Below the pieces are notes generated by a model that made no database searches, was not told where the DNA came from, and saw nothing but the letters and a program-made list of their open reading frames with translations. This document shows positions 36,592 through 45,590 of a stretch of 64,000 bases of DNA, one piece after another. Position numbers and translations under genes: made by a program. Source of the DNA: Paraburkholderia susongensis (GTDB taxonomy: Bacteria; Pseudomonadota; Gammaproteobacteria; Burkholderiales; Burkholderiaceae); the NCBI RefSeq assembly GCF_900177725.1, contig NZ_FXAT01000006.1, positions 1 to 64,000 of the forward strand, written 5' to 3'. Within the stretch, counting starts at the first letter, position 1. Each line of letters begins with the position of its first letter.

Positions 36592-37653
36592 ATGAGCTAT
36601 CCAATCACGCGCCGCACGTTTCTGAAAGCTGCTTCGGGCCTGCTCGTCGCTCCCTCGCTCGGGTTCGATCCGCGCACGGCATTCGCGGCCGATGCCTGTC
36701 CCAACGTCGTCGTCGGCACGTGGGGCGGCGACTATATGAACCTGCTCGAACAGAACATCGGCAAACCGATCATCGAAGCCGCGGGCGGGCGCGTCACCTA
36801 TGATTCGGCGGACCAGATCGGCCGCATGACGAAGCTGCGCGCGGAAAAAATGTCGCGCCGCGGTTCGCTCGACGTCGCCTGTCTCGCCGACATCGACATG
36901 TTCGACATCAATCGTTCCGGCGTGCTCGAACCGCTCGACACGAAGCTGGTGCCGAGCTCGTCGCGCACCATCGAGGCGCTGCGTCGTCCGTATTCGATCC
37001 CGCACATCTTCAGTGCGATGGTGATCGTCTACAACCCCGAGAAATTTTCTGCGAAGCCCGACTCGCTCGCGGTCGCCCTCGATCCAAAACTCAAGGGACG
37101 TGTGGGCTTTTCCGACATTCTCTACAACTTCAACGTGTTGCAGTCCTCACTCGCGGCGGGCCAGCACAACAGCGATACGACGGCGGGCATCCAGTTTCTG
37201 CGCGAAGTGCGCAAGCAGCAGCCGAAGGTCTACCCGTCCAATGAAGCGGTGGCGTCGGCATTGAAGAGCGGCGAAATCTGGCTCACCTGCATGTGGAAAG
37301 CGCGCGCGTTGCAGTGGAAGAAGGGCGGCGTGCCGGTCGACTACGCGTTCCCGAAAGAGGGCGGCGTGCCCGTCACGTTCGAGGCCGCCGTGCCGAAGAA
37401 TGCGCTGTCGCGCGCGTGCGGTTTCAACTATCTGAATGCGATGCTCGATCCGCGTGCGCAGGTGGGCTTTGCCGAGACGATGGGCTATGCGCCGACAGTG
37501 ACCGATGCGTCCTTGCCGCCGACGCTGCAGCAGAGTGTCGGCTTCACGAACGCCGAACTGGACCGGCTCGTGAAGGTCGATTACGCGCGCTTCACCGCGG
37601 AAAAGCCGGCACTGCTCGACTTCTGGAACAAGGAATTCAAGCCGGGGCTCTGA
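36592..37653 (+). CDS. Periplasmic binding protein, PotD-like, Tat signal
   Basis: 353 residues. The N-terminus has a twin-arginine motif (ITRRTFLKAASG), so export is probably through Tat. The mature start VVVGTWGGDYMNLLEQNI is common in PotD/opine-type binding proteins. Further conserved parts are SGEIWLTCMWKARALQWKKG and YLNAMLDPRAQVGFAETMGYAP. A second copy at 42239 shares all of these blocks, including the WKARxLQWKK segment. It is followed 3 bp later by the second permease. Confidence 0.87.
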   Translation: MSYPITRRTFLKAASGLLVAPSLGFDPRTAFAADACPNVVVGTWGGDYMNLLEQNIGKPIIEAAGGRVTYDSADQIGRMTKLRAEKMSRRGSLDVACLADIDMFDINRSGVLEPLDTKLVPSSSRTIEALRRPYSIPHIFSAMVIVYNPEKFSAKPDSLAVALDPKLKGRVGFSDILYNFNVLQSSLAAGQHNSDTTAGIQFLREVRKQQPKVYPSNEAVASALKSGEIWLTCMWKARALQWKKGGVPVDYAFPKEGGVPVTFEAAVPKNALSRACGFNYLNAMLDPRAQVGFAETMGYAPTVTDASLPPTLQQSVGFTNAELDRLVKVDYARFTAEKPALLDFWNKEFKPGL

Positions 37654-37656
37654 ACC

Positions 37657-38544
37657 ATGACGACGACAGCACTGGACGCCGCGCCGCGGCGCCGCGATTT
37701 CGCCGCAGGCCTGCTCGCTTCGCCCGCGACGCTCGTCGTGATATTCGTGATCGTGTTGCCGGGCGTGCAGCTGGTGCGCTACAGCTTCAATCATTTCGAC
37801 TCGGTCCAGATGATGCAGGCGGCGTTCACACTGGAGAACTACCTTCAGTTTCTGACCGATCCGTACTATCACGCGGTGCTGTGGACCACGATCAAGGTTG
37901 CGGCGCTGTGTACTGCGCTGTCGCTCGTGCTCGGCTTTCCGGTCGCATACGTGCTCGCGAAAACGCAAAGCCGCTACAAGAGCCAGCTCGTGATGCTGCT
38001 GGTGTTTCCGCTACTGGTCGGCAACGTCGTGCGCGCGGCGGGATGGATGGTCATGCTCGGCAACGCGGGTTTCGTCAATGCGCTGCTGCTTGCGCTCGGT
38101 GTGGTCGATCAACCGGTTCGGCTGCTGTATACGCCCTTCGCGGTGATCGCGGGCACGACCGCCGTCGTGCTGCCGTACATGATCCTGACCTTGCAGAGCG
38201 TGCTCGAAGGGCTCGATTTCTCGATCGAGGAAGCCGCGCGCAATCTCGGCGCGAGCTTCGGTCAGACCCTCGCGCGCGTCGTGCTGCCGATCGCCGCGCC
38301 GGGCGTCGCGGCCGGCACGATGCTCGTCTTCATTCTCTGCATGAACGCCTACGCGACGCCGGTGCTGCTCGGCGGCACCGGCATCACGATGATGACACCC
38401 GCCATCTACGACCAGATCGCCAAGGCTAACAACTGGCCGTTCGGCGCCGTGCTTTCGCTGGTGTCGATGGTGGTCACCTTCGCGCTTGCGCTGTTGTCGC
38501 ACTGGATCATTCAACGCCGCTACGCAAAGACGATGATGACCTGA
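37657..38544 (+). CDS. Polyamine/opine-type ABC permease, PotB-like
   Basis: 295 residues with six predicted spans. The loop reads LDFSIEEAARNLGASFGQTL, followed by ARVVLPIAAPG, as expected for the second permease of a PotABCD-type system. Start ATG 37657 is 3 bp after the binding-protein stop. It completes the membrane heterodimer with the PotC-like protein. Confidence 0.86.
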   Translation: MTTTALDAAPRRRDFAAGLLASPATLVVIFVIVLPGVQLVRYSFNHFDSVQMMQAAFTLENYLQFLTDPYYHAVLWTTIKVAALCTALSLVLGFPVAYVLAKTQSRYKSQLVMLLVFPLLVGNVVRAAGWMVMLGNAGFVNALLLALGVVDQPVRLLYTPFAVIAGTTAVVLPYMILTLQSVLEGLDFSIEEAARNLGASFGQTLARVVLPIAAPGVAAGTMLVFILCMNAYATPVLLGGTGITMMTPAIYDQIAKANNWPFGAVLSLVSMVVTFALALLSHWIIQRRYAKTMMT

Positions 38545-38616
38545 AACAGTCCGGGCGCCACGGGCTTGCCCGTGCGACGCACCTCTCTTCAATTCGTGAT
38601 CCTGATGGAGATATCG

Positions 38617-39807
38617 ATGCCCATACTCACTGAACAGACCCGCGCTTACCGTCATCGCCTGATGAAAACGCTCATGGAGCGTCAACGGGTTGATGCGCTG
38701 ATCTTCACTTCGGCCGACTTCTTCCAGTGGGCGACCAATTTCCACGTCGACGTGCAAACGTGGGAACGGCCGATCGCCGTGTGTGTGCCGCTCTCCGGCG
38801 AGCCATTCGCGATCATGAACGAGCTGTCGACTCATCACGTGATGATGGCGCGCGAACGCGGTCATCTCTGGCTCGAGAATATTTCGTTCTACTCCGAGCA
38901 TCCGCGCGTGATCGAGCGGCAGCCTTTGCTTGCGGAAGTGCCCGAGCTGATCGCCGCGCGTCTGCGTGCCGCCGGGCTCGGTGCGTCGCGCATCGGCGTC
39001 GAGGCGGCGGGCGGTCCGCTTGGCCGTGCCGCGTCATTGCTGGCCGATGCGAAGCTTCTGCCGATGCTCGCCGAGCTGCGCTCGTTGCGCTGGGTCAAGC
39101 ATGCCGAGGAGATCGAGATCATGCGGGCCGCCGCGAGTCTCGCCGACTGGGTCCAGGATCGTTATCGCGAGAACATCCGGCCCGGGCGGCTCGTTCAGGA
39201 ACTCGACTACCAGATGGCCTCGCTGATGGTGACCGAAGGCGCGCGCCGCTTTCCCGGCGAAAACCTCGAGGTGATGCGCTGCTGGACCTTGTCCGGCCCG
39301 GCGTCGGCGTCACCCCACGGCGACGGCGCGTCGTGTGGCGCACAGATCAAGGCGGGCGACGGTCTCGTCAACATCGTGATTCCACGCCTGAACGGTCTCG
39401 TGATCGAGAACGAGCGGACCTGGTTTTGCGGCAAGCCGAGTGCCGACCAGGCACGCTTTCACGAAGTGGCGCGCGCAGCCAACGAGGCCGCTGTCGCGGC
39501 GGCCGTGACCGGCCAGCCGGTTTCCAGCATTGACGCGGCGGCTCAGGCCGTGATCGAACAGGCCGGATGCGGCCAGTACATCCGGCATCGCACCGGGCAC
39601 GGCATGGGCATCATCGGCCACGAATATCCCGACGACATGGCCTTCAATCACCGTCCGCTGCTCGACAACGAAGTCTATTCGGCGGAACCGGGCATCTATG
39701 TCTACGGCCTGGGCGGTTTCCGGCTCGACGATTCCGTCGTGACCGGTGCGACCCCCGAATTGCTGACCAGGACGCCGCGCACGCTCGCGCACGCAACGAT
39801 CGACTGA
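38617..39807 (+). CDS. M24 family protein, creatinase-like, lacking canonical metal ligands
   Basis: 396 residues from ATG 38617 (GGAG upstream; ATG 38605 is also in frame). An N-terminal creatinase-type domain (about 5-145) precedes the pita-bread domain. In metal-dependent M24 peptidases the GD-VLxDxG...DxTRTF segment supplies two Asp ligands. Here it reads GDGLVNIVIPRLNG then ENERTWF, so both are replaced. The catalytic His (RTGHGMGIIGHE) and Glu (SAEPGIY) remain and the last Glu is Asp (RLDD). This pattern recalls creatinase, which needs no metal. Hydrolysis of an amidine, imide or ectoine-like C-N bond is possible. Dipeptidase activity is less likely. Confidence 0.75.
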   Translation: MPILTEQTRAYRHRLMKTLMERQRVDALIFTSADFFQWATNFHVDVQTWERPIAVCVPLSGEPFAIMNELSTHHVMMARERGHLWLENISFYSEHPRVIERQPLLAEVPELIAARLRAAGLGASRIGVEAAGGPLGRAASLLADAKLLPMLAELRSLRWVKHAEEIEIMRAAASLADWVQDRYRENIRPGRLVQELDYQMASLMVTEGARRFPGENLEVMRCWTLSGPASASPHGDGASCGAQIKAGDGLVNIVIPRLNGLVIENERTWFCGKPSADQARFHEVARAANEAAVAAAVTGQPVSSIDAAAQAVIEQAGCGQYIRHRTGHGMGIIGHEYPDDMAFNHRPLLDNEVYSAEPGIYVYGLGGFRLDDSVVTGATPELLTRTPRTLAHATID

Positions 39808-39868
39808 GCCGCGCGGCCTTCGCGATCCCTCAACGCTGGAGACAACCGGGAGCTACCCGGGAGGAGAA

Positions 39869-41119
39869 ATGATGGAGTCGATTCTGTTTTCGCACTGCGC
39901 GCTGCTCGATCCGGTTGCCGGCGAGTTGCGTGAGGATCACGCGGTGCTCGTGGAAAACGGACGCATCAAGGAAGTCTCGGATCGCCCGATCAGCAGCGCG
40001 TCGGCGCGCGAGATCGACGTGCGCGGCAAGACGCTGATGCCTGGCCTGATCGATCTGCACGTGCACGTGCATGCGACGCAATTGAATCTCGCGCAGCAGG
40101 TGAACTTGCCGAACGTGCTGGTCACGCTGAAGTCGTTGCCGTTGCTGCAAGGCATGTTGAGGCGCGGCTTCACGACCGTGCGCGATGCGGGCGGCGCGGG
40201 CTTCGCGCTCAAGCAGGCCATCGAGCAAGGGCTCGCGGAAGGGCCGCGGCTTTTCGTTTCGGGGCGCGCGATCAGCCAGACCGGCGGTCACGGCGACATG
40301 CGCGGGCGCAGCGACTACATCGGCACGGATAGCCCATGCTCGTGCTGCGCGCGGGTCGGTGCGGTGTCGCGTGTGGCCGATGGCGTCGATGCGGTGCGCC
40401 GCGCCGTGCGCGAAGAGCTGCAGATGGGCGCCGACCAGATCAAGATCATGGCCTCGGGCGGTGTCGCATCGCCGACCGATCCGGTGGGCGCTTGGGGCTA
40501 TTCGGAAGACGAGATTCGCGCGATCGTCCACGAGGCGCGAGCGCGCGGCACCTATGTGCTCGCGCATGCGTACACGGCCGAGGCGATCACGCGCGCAGTG
40601 CGCTGCGGCGTGCGCACGATCGAGCACGGCAATCTCGTCGACGCGGCGGCCGCGCGCGTGATGGCGGAGCAGGGCGCGTTTGCCGTGCCGACGCTTGTCA
40701 CCTACGACGCACTCGCGAACGAGGGCGAAGCGCTCGGCTTGCCGGCGGACAGCGTCGCGAAGATCGAAAGCGTGCGGCACGCGGGTCTGCGTTCGCTCGA
40801 AATTTTCCGCGCGGCAGGCGTGCCGATGGGGTTCGGCACCGATCTGCTCGGCGAATCGCAGCGTCTGCAAAGCGACGAATTCCGCCTGCGCAGCGAAGTG
40901 CTGTCGCCGCTCGAGATCCTGCGCAGCGCCACCGTGGTCGGCGCGCAGGTGCTCGGGCAGACCGGGCAGCTCGGAGAAATCGTGCCGGGCGCGCATGCCG
41001 ACATGCTCGTCGTCGACGGCAATCCGCTCGCCTCGCTCGACTGTCTGCTGGGTCAGGGCGAACGGATTCCGGTCGTGATGAAGGGCGGTAAAATTCATGC
41101 CTTTGAATTGCCGGCGTGA
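39869..41119 (+). CDS. Metal-dependent amidohydrolase, imidazolonepropionase/prolidase-like
   Basis: 416 residues, ATG ATG at 39869/39872 behind GGGAGGAG. The metal site is complete: DLHVHVHAT near 64-72, a carboxylated Lys in IKIMASGG near 190-197, AHAYT near 230, EHG near 250 and FGTDLLGE near 325. The closest well-known relatives are Xaa-Pro dipeptidases of the Sgx9260 group and imidazolonepropionase-like enzymes. It should hydrolyse a cyclic amide or peptide-like substrate in the cytoplasm. It follows the M24 gene after 61 bp, so the two may act in sequence on the imported compound. Confidence 0.82.
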   Translation: MMESILFSHCALLDPVAGELREDHAVLVENGRIKEVSDRPISSASAREIDVRGKTLMPGLIDLHVHVHATQLNLAQQVNLPNVLVTLKSLPLLQGMLRRGFTTVRDAGGAGFALKQAIEQGLAEGPRLFVSGRAISQTGGHGDMRGRSDYIGTDSPCSCCARVGAVSRVADGVDAVRRAVREELQMGADQIKIMASGGVASPTDPVGAWGYSEDEIRAIVHEARARGTYVLAHAYTAEAITRAVRCGVRTIEHGNLVDAAAARVMAEQGAFAVPTLVTYDALANEGEALGLPADSVAKIESVRHAGLRSLEIFRAAGVPMGFGTDLLGESQRLQSDEFRLRSEVLSPLEILRSATVVGAQVLGQTGQLGEIVPGAHADMLVVDGNPLASLDCLLGQGERIPVVMKGGKIHAFELPA

Positions 41120-41128
41120 TGTGCGAGC

Positions 41129-41150
41129 CGCTCCCGCGAGAGCGGGAGCG
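41129..41150 (+). terminator. Hairpin after amidohydrolase gene
   Basis: A perfect 9-bp stem CGCTCCCGC/GCGGGAGCG with a GAGA tetraloop sits 10 bases after the amidohydrolase stop. No T-run follows, so it could be an RNA-stability element or a weak terminator. It precedes the LysR start at 41200. Confidence 0.45.
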
Positions 41151-41199
41151 CGGACCGGAGCGGAAAGCGCCGGCGGCCCATGCAATCCGGAGAGAATGG

Positions 41200-42120
41200 A
41201 TGGACTTTCGGCACATCGACGCATTCAGGGCGCTGATGCTCACACGCACGACGACGCGCGCCGCGCAGGTCATCGGTACATCGCAATCCGGTATCAGCCG
41301 CCTGATTACCGATCTGGAGCGCTCGATCAATCTCACGCTCTTCGATCGCAGCCACGGACGGCTCGAACCGACCGCCGAAGCGTTGGCGCTGTTCGAGGAA
41401 GTCGAGCGACGCTACGCAGGCCTGAACAATATTCGCGAATTCGCACTGAGCTTGCGCAATCCATCCACCGCGGTGATTCGTGTCGGCTCGGTGGTGTCGT
41501 TCGGGCTCGGCTATTTCGCGCGCGTCATCGCGAACTTTCATCGCAGCCATCCGGCGGTGCAGATTGCGTTGACGACGGGTGCGTCGGCGCTGATTCGCGA
41601 CCAGGTGGTGTCGCGTCAACTCGCGCTCGGTCTCGTGACGAATACCGTCGACGTGAACGGTACGGATTCGGTCGCCTTCGCGCAACTCGACGCGATTTGC
41701 GCGTTGCCCGCGGGTCATCCGCTCGGCAAGCGCAAGGTCATCAGAGTGGCGGACCTGAAAGGGCAGCCGATCGTCTCGTACGATCTGCCCGAACTGGTGC
41801 GTTGGGGCATGGATCAGATTTTCGCAACGGGCCAACTGCAATCGCAAGTGGTGGCGAGCGCGCCGTATTCGGTCAACATCGCCACGATGGTCAAGGAAGG
41901 TCTCGGGATCGGATTGCTGCATCCCGTATCGGCCTACGACTTCCTCGACTCGAATCTGATCCTGCGGCGCTTCGAGCATTCGATGCCGTTCTATACGCTG
42001 AAGATCACGCCGCATGGCGCCGCGCCGGCGCCTCATCTCGACGAGTTGTCGCGGGTGATGGAGGCGTCGCTCGAGGAAGTGCTGACGGCCGTGAACGCGC
42101 GGCTGGGCGCCGCGATCTGA
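41200..42120 (+). CDS. LysR regulator within the importer island
   Basis: 306 residues from ATG 41200 (GGAGAGA upstream). The HTH is at about 4-62 (RAAQVIGTSQSGISRLITDLE). The domain that follows has VVSFGLGYFARVIANFHRSH, LPAGHPLGKRK and MVKEGLGIGLLHPVSAYDF. The N-terminus and effector domain resemble OccR/NocR- or ArgP-like regulators of opine and basic amino acid uptake, though only loosely. It lies between two parts of the same-strand catabolic island and may control both. Confidence 0.82.
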   Translation: MDFRHIDAFRALMLTRTTTRAAQVIGTSQSGISRLITDLERSINLTLFDRSHGRLEPTAEALALFEEVERRYAGLNNIREFALSLRNPSTAVIRVGSVVSFGLGYFARVIANFHRSHPAVQIALTTGASALIRDQVVSRQLALGLVTNTVDVNGTDSVAFAQLDAICALPAGHPLGKRKVIRVADLKGQPIVSYDLPELVRWGMDQIFATGQLQSQVVASAPYSVNIATMVKEGLGIGLLHPVSAYDFLDSNLILRRFEHSMPFYTLKITPHGAAPAPHLDELSRVMEASLEEVLTAVNARLGAAI

Positions 42121-42141
42121 GTTGTTTCTGTTTCCCCTTGA

Positions 42142-42169
42142 AAACAACATCAAACAAACAACATCAAAC
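42142..42169 (+). repeat. Perfect tandem 14-bp direct repeat
   Basis: AAACAACATCAAAC occurs twice in immediate succession (42142-42155 and 42156-42169), 22 bp after the LysR stop and about 70 bp before the second binding-protein gene. It may be a slippage product or a doubled regulator half-site. Confidence 0.6.
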
Positions 42170-42238
42170 CAGCTTCAGATCAGACAGCCGAAGCTCGACA
42201 TTGCTTTTTCCAAATCGCATTTCTCCTGGAGCGAATGC

Positions 42239-43303
42239 ATGAACGACATCAACAGCCCACGCCGCCGGTTTCTTCGATCCACAGGTACGCTCGTCGCCGC
42301 ATCCGCGCTCGGTCCGTTCGCGCTGAAGGCGAACGCGGCCGGCGCCTGCTCGGGCCGGGTCGTGGTGGGAACGTGGGGAGGTGATTATCAACGTCTCCTG
42401 CAACAGAATATCGATCCTCTCGTCACGCCTGCCGGCGTCTCCGTGACCTATGCGGTGGGCAGCGCGCTCGAGAGACAGACCACGATGCGCGCCGAAGCGC
42501 ACGGCCGGCGCAGCACCATGGATATCGCGGTGCTGCGCGACAACGACATGTTCCAGATGTACTCCGAAGGCACGACCGCGAAACTCGACGAAGCGCAATT
42601 GCCGAACCTAGCGAATGTGATTCCGCAATTCAAGCGCAGCTACGCGGTGCCTCATATTTTTAGCGCGCTCGTGCTCGTCTACGATACGAACCGGGTTCGC
42701 ACGCGTCCCGATGGTCTTGCCGCGCTGCTCGACCCCGCCTTCAAGGGGAAAATCGGTCTCGTGGACGATCAGTATGACTATCTGACGCTAGCGGGTGCGC
42801 TCGCATCCGGCGGACAGGCAAGCGATCTCGCGCTCGGGCAGAAGTTTCTGCGCTCGTTGCGCGATGCCTCGCCGAGGGTGTATCCGTCGGTCGATGCACT
42901 GGCGTCGGCGCTGAAGAGCGGCGAAATCGTCGTGACCGTGACATGGAAGGCGCGCACGCTGCAGTGGAAAAAAGCGGGACTCGCTGTCGATTATGTATTT
43001 CCGAAAGAGGGCGCGTTGCCCGCCACGTTCGAGGCCGCGCTCACAGCTGGCAGCAAAGCGCCCGCGTGCGCGTTCCCGTACCTGAACGCGATGCTCGATC
43101 CGCGCGCACAGCACGCGTTCGCGGAGACGATGGGCTATGCGCCCACAATTACGAATGCGAATCTGCCGCCGTCGCTGCAGCAGGCGGTCGGGTTTTCGAG
43201 CAAGGAACTCGAGCGGATCGTGCCAGTTGATTTTGCATTGCTGATGAAGAACAAAACGAAGATGCTCGACTTCTGGAACAAGGATTTTCGTCCGGGGCTG
43301 TGA
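42239..43303 (+). CDS. Second PotD-like binding protein, Tat signal
   Basis: 354 residues from ATG 42239 (GGAG about 7 bases upstream). A twin-arginine leader (SPRRRFLRSTGTLVAASAL) is followed by VVVGTWGGDYQRLLQQNI, the same mature beginning as the first binding protein. The shared blocks YLNAMLDPRAQHAFAETMGY and FWNKDFRPGL show recent common ancestry. No permease or ATPase accompanies it, so it probably feeds the transporter encoded at 34656-38544. It is followed after 28 bp by the asparaginase gene. Confidence 0.86.
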   Translation: MNDINSPRRRFLRSTGTLVAASALGPFALKANAAGACSGRVVVGTWGGDYQRLLQQNIDPLVTPAGVSVTYAVGSALERQTTMRAEAHGRRSTMDIAVLRDNDMFQMYSEGTTAKLDEAQLPNLANVIPQFKRSYAVPHIFSALVLVYDTNRVRTRPDGLAALLDPAFKGKIGLVDDQYDYLTLAGALASGGQASDLALGQKFLRSLRDASPRVYPSVDALASALKSGEIVVTVTWKARTLQWKKAGLAVDYVFPKEGALPATFEAALTAGSKAPACAFPYLNAMLDPRAQHAFAETMGYAPTITNANLPPSLQQAVGFSSKELERIVPVDFALLMKNKTKMLDFWNKDFRPGL

Positions 43304-43331
43304 CTGGAGTCCGTTATTTTTCTGACCACCT

Positions 43332-44309
43332 ATGATTATTCTGACCAATAACGAAGGCAAATCCGGCATTGGCGTAACTGCGGAACTGCTGCAGCAGGGC
43401 CGAAATGGCCTCGACGCGGTCGAGGCTGGCATCCGCCTCGTCGAGGACGACGAAGAGGTCCGCACTGTCGGTCGCGGCGGCTGGCCGAATCTGCTTGGCG
43501 AGGTCGAACTCGACGCATCGGTGATGGATGGCTCGACGTTGCGCACCGGCGCTGTCGGCGGGCTCAAGGGCTTCAGGCATCCAGTGAGCGTGGCGCGCTC
43601 CGTGCTGGCGCGCTTGCCGCACGAACTGCTGATCGGCGACGGCGCCGCGCGCTTTGCCGCCGAAACGGGCGCCGAGCGATGCGAGTTGCTCGCCGAGCAC
43701 TCGCGCAAGGCTTACGCGCGCTGGTTCGACAGCGAAGTGAGTGCGGCGGACAAAGCGGCGTGGCCGAACGTGCCGCTCGAACGCTACTGTCACGATGCGG
43801 TCGATCCCGAGATCGGCAAAGACACGACCGTGTTTCTCGCACTTGACAGCGCGCGCAACGTAGTGACAGGAACGAGCACCTCCGGCTGGGGGTGGAAATA
43901 TCCAGGCCGTCTCGGCGATAGCCCTGTGATCGGCGCGGGCTCGTATGCCGATAGCCGCTATGGCGCTTGCGCATGCACGGGTGCGGGTGAAATGACGATC
44001 CGCGCGGGCACGGCGCGCGCGGTGGTTCTCTACATGAAGATGGGGATGAGCGTCGAGCGCGCAGTGAGCGAAGCCGTCGACGATATGCGCGCGCTGAAGG
44101 GCGGACTGATCAGCCGGGTCACGATCCACGCGATCGATGCCGCAGGCAATCATCACGTAGTGGCGGTCAACGGCTTGCCGGGCAATCACTATTGGGTGTG
44201 GATGCCGGGCATGGCGCAACCGGAGCGCCGTCCTTGCACATTGATTCAGATTTCGGAGGGCGAGCCGCAGAGCAAGCGAATTGCAATGCAGGTCTATACC
44301 GATGTTTGA
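43332..44309 (+). CDS. Ntn-hydrolase asparaginase, glycosylasparaginase/isoaspartyl type
   Basis: 325 residues. The autocleavage point is at Asp164-Thr165 in IGKDTTVFLALD, where Thr becomes the nucleophile of the beta chain. GTSTSGWGWKYPGRLGDSPV with IGAGSYAD matches the substrate-binding region of glycosylasparaginases rather than the plant isoaspartyl peptidase type. It should cleave an N-substituted or isoaspartyl amide bond. With two binding proteins, an amidohydrolase and an M24 protein nearby, an Asp- or Asn-derived conjugate is a reasonable guess for the imported substrate. Confidence 0.85.
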   Translation: MIILTNNEGKSGIGVTAELLQQGRNGLDAVEAGIRLVEDDEEVRTVGRGGWPNLLGEVELDASVMDGSTLRTGAVGGLKGFRHPVSVARSVLARLPHELLIGDGAARFAAETGAERCELLAEHSRKAYARWFDSEVSAADKAAWPNVPLERYCHDAVDPEIGKDTTVFLALDSARNVVTGTSTSGWGWKYPGRLGDSPVIGAGSYADSRYGACACTGAGEMTIRAGTARAVVLYMKMGMSVERAVSEAVDDMRALKGGLISRVTIHAIDAAGNHHVVAVNGLPGNHYWVWMPGMAQPERRPCTLIQISEGEPQSKRIAMQVYTDV

Positions 44310-44537
44310 ATTCGTGGCGCGGAAACTGCAACAGGCGTTCGACCTGATCCCGAACATCGCGGCCAGGATGGCCGCTTCACCGGCGCTGATTCTCGAAGCA
44401 GGCTTCACCCGGAGCAGATACTCGAGGTCATCGCGGTGAGCGCCGCATCGACCATCACGAACTACACCGGCAGCGTGACTCAGCCGCCGCTCGAAGCGCC
44501 GTTCGAGGAATTTGCCTGGCAGGCGGCCACGCGCTGA
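44302..44537 (+). pseudogene. Carboxymuconolactone decarboxylase family relic
   Basis: The first part starts at ATG 44302, overlapping the asparaginase stop, and reads KLQQAFDLIPNIAARMAASP and ALILEAGF. The frame then shifts at about 44410; the second part reads PEQILEVIAVSAASTITNYT and continues PLEAPFEEFAW to TGA 44535-44537. These are the start and end of a CMD/AhpD-like protein. The central part with the Cys-x-x-Cys site is lost. A deletion with a frameshift is the simplest cause. Confidence 0.65.
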
Positions 44538-44574
44538 AGCAACCCTGTGCACGTATCCAGATGAGGAAAATGCG

Positions 44575-45420
44575 ATGAATGCCACGAGTCACGATCCAAA
44601 AGCGCAGGAAGGTGAGCTTGGCAATCTGTTGCGCTATTGGCGTGACGTGCGTGGCGTGAGTCAACTCGATCTGTCGCTCGATGCCGGTGTCTCGCAGCGC
44701 CAGATCAGCTTCATCGAAAGCGGGCGCAGCGTGCCGGGCCGCGATACGCTACTGGTCCTTGCGCAAACGCTCGACGTGCCGCTACGCGAGCGCAATGCGC
44801 TGCTGCTCGCCGCGGGCTACGCGCCGATTTACTCGGAGGCGCCGTGGAATGCGCAGGAAATGCACAGCGTCGTGCGTGCGCTCGAACGGGTTCTGCGCCA
44901 GCAGGAGCCGTTTCCCGCGATCGTGATGGACCGCAGCTGGAACGTGCTGATGACCAACGACGCCGCACCGCGCTTTTTCAACTGTTTCATCGACATGGCG
45001 GCGCGCGAGGGGCCGCGCAACATGCTGCATCTGATCTTCGATCCGCAGGGCATGCGCCCGTTCGTGGCCGATTGGGACGATGTCGCGCGAAGTCTGCTGC
45101 AACGGGTGTATCGCGAATCGGTAGGTCACGTGGTCGACGACAACACAAAGCGTCTGTTCGATGAACTGCTCGCGTATCCAGACGTGCCGCGCGACTGGAA
45201 GACGCATCACGGGTCGTCCACCACACCCGCGATGCCGGTCGTTCCGATAGGCTTCGTCAACGAGGGCGTGGTGCTGCGCTATTTCTCGCTGGTCTCGACC
45301 GTGGGAACGCCGCAAAACATCGCCGCGCAGGAGCTGCGCCTCGAATGCATGTTCCCCGCCGACGATGCAACCGAAGCACGTCATCAGCTGATGCTTGCGG
45401 CGCATTCGAGGGAGCGCTGA
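44575..45420 (+). CDS. XRE-family regulator with MmyB-like ligand domain
   Basis: 281 residues from ATG 44575 (GAGGAAAA upstream). The N-terminal HTH_3 domain (about 15-72) includes YWRDVRGVSQLDLSLDAGVS and RQISFIESGRSVPGR. The C-terminal MmyB-like PAS domain has FPAIVMDRSWNVLMTNDAAP and ALRLECMFPADDAT-type text at the end (LRLECMFPADDA). Such regulators often sit beside small oxidoreductase or decarboxylase genes that they repress. Here the adjacent candidate target is the broken CMD relic, so the regulator may have lost its partner. Confidence 0.83.
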   Translation: MNATSHDPKAQEGELGNLLRYWRDVRGVSQLDLSLDAGVSQRQISFIESGRSVPGRDTLLVLAQTLDVPLRERNALLLAAGYAPIYSEAPWNAQEMHSVVRALERVLRQQEPFPAIVMDRSWNVLMTNDAAPRFFNCFIDMAAREGPRNMLHLIFDPQGMRPFVADWDDVARSLLQRVYRESVGHVVDDNTKRLFDELLAYPDVPRDWKTHHGSSTTPAMPVVPIGFVNEGVVLRYFSLVSTVGTPQNIAAQELRLECMFPADDATEARHQLMLAAHSRER

Positions 45421-45590
45421 GCGGGGAAGGGGGCGTTGTCATGCATGGACGCCCGTGGTTTGCCACGCTCTCAGGCAGTGCCTTGCGCGGCGGCGGCGTC
45501 TTTGCCATCATGCTCGTCATGCGTTGCGGTCCGACGGATTTCACTTGACCGCGTTGATGCGAAAGAACCTTCCGTCTGAGCCTGCGTTGC

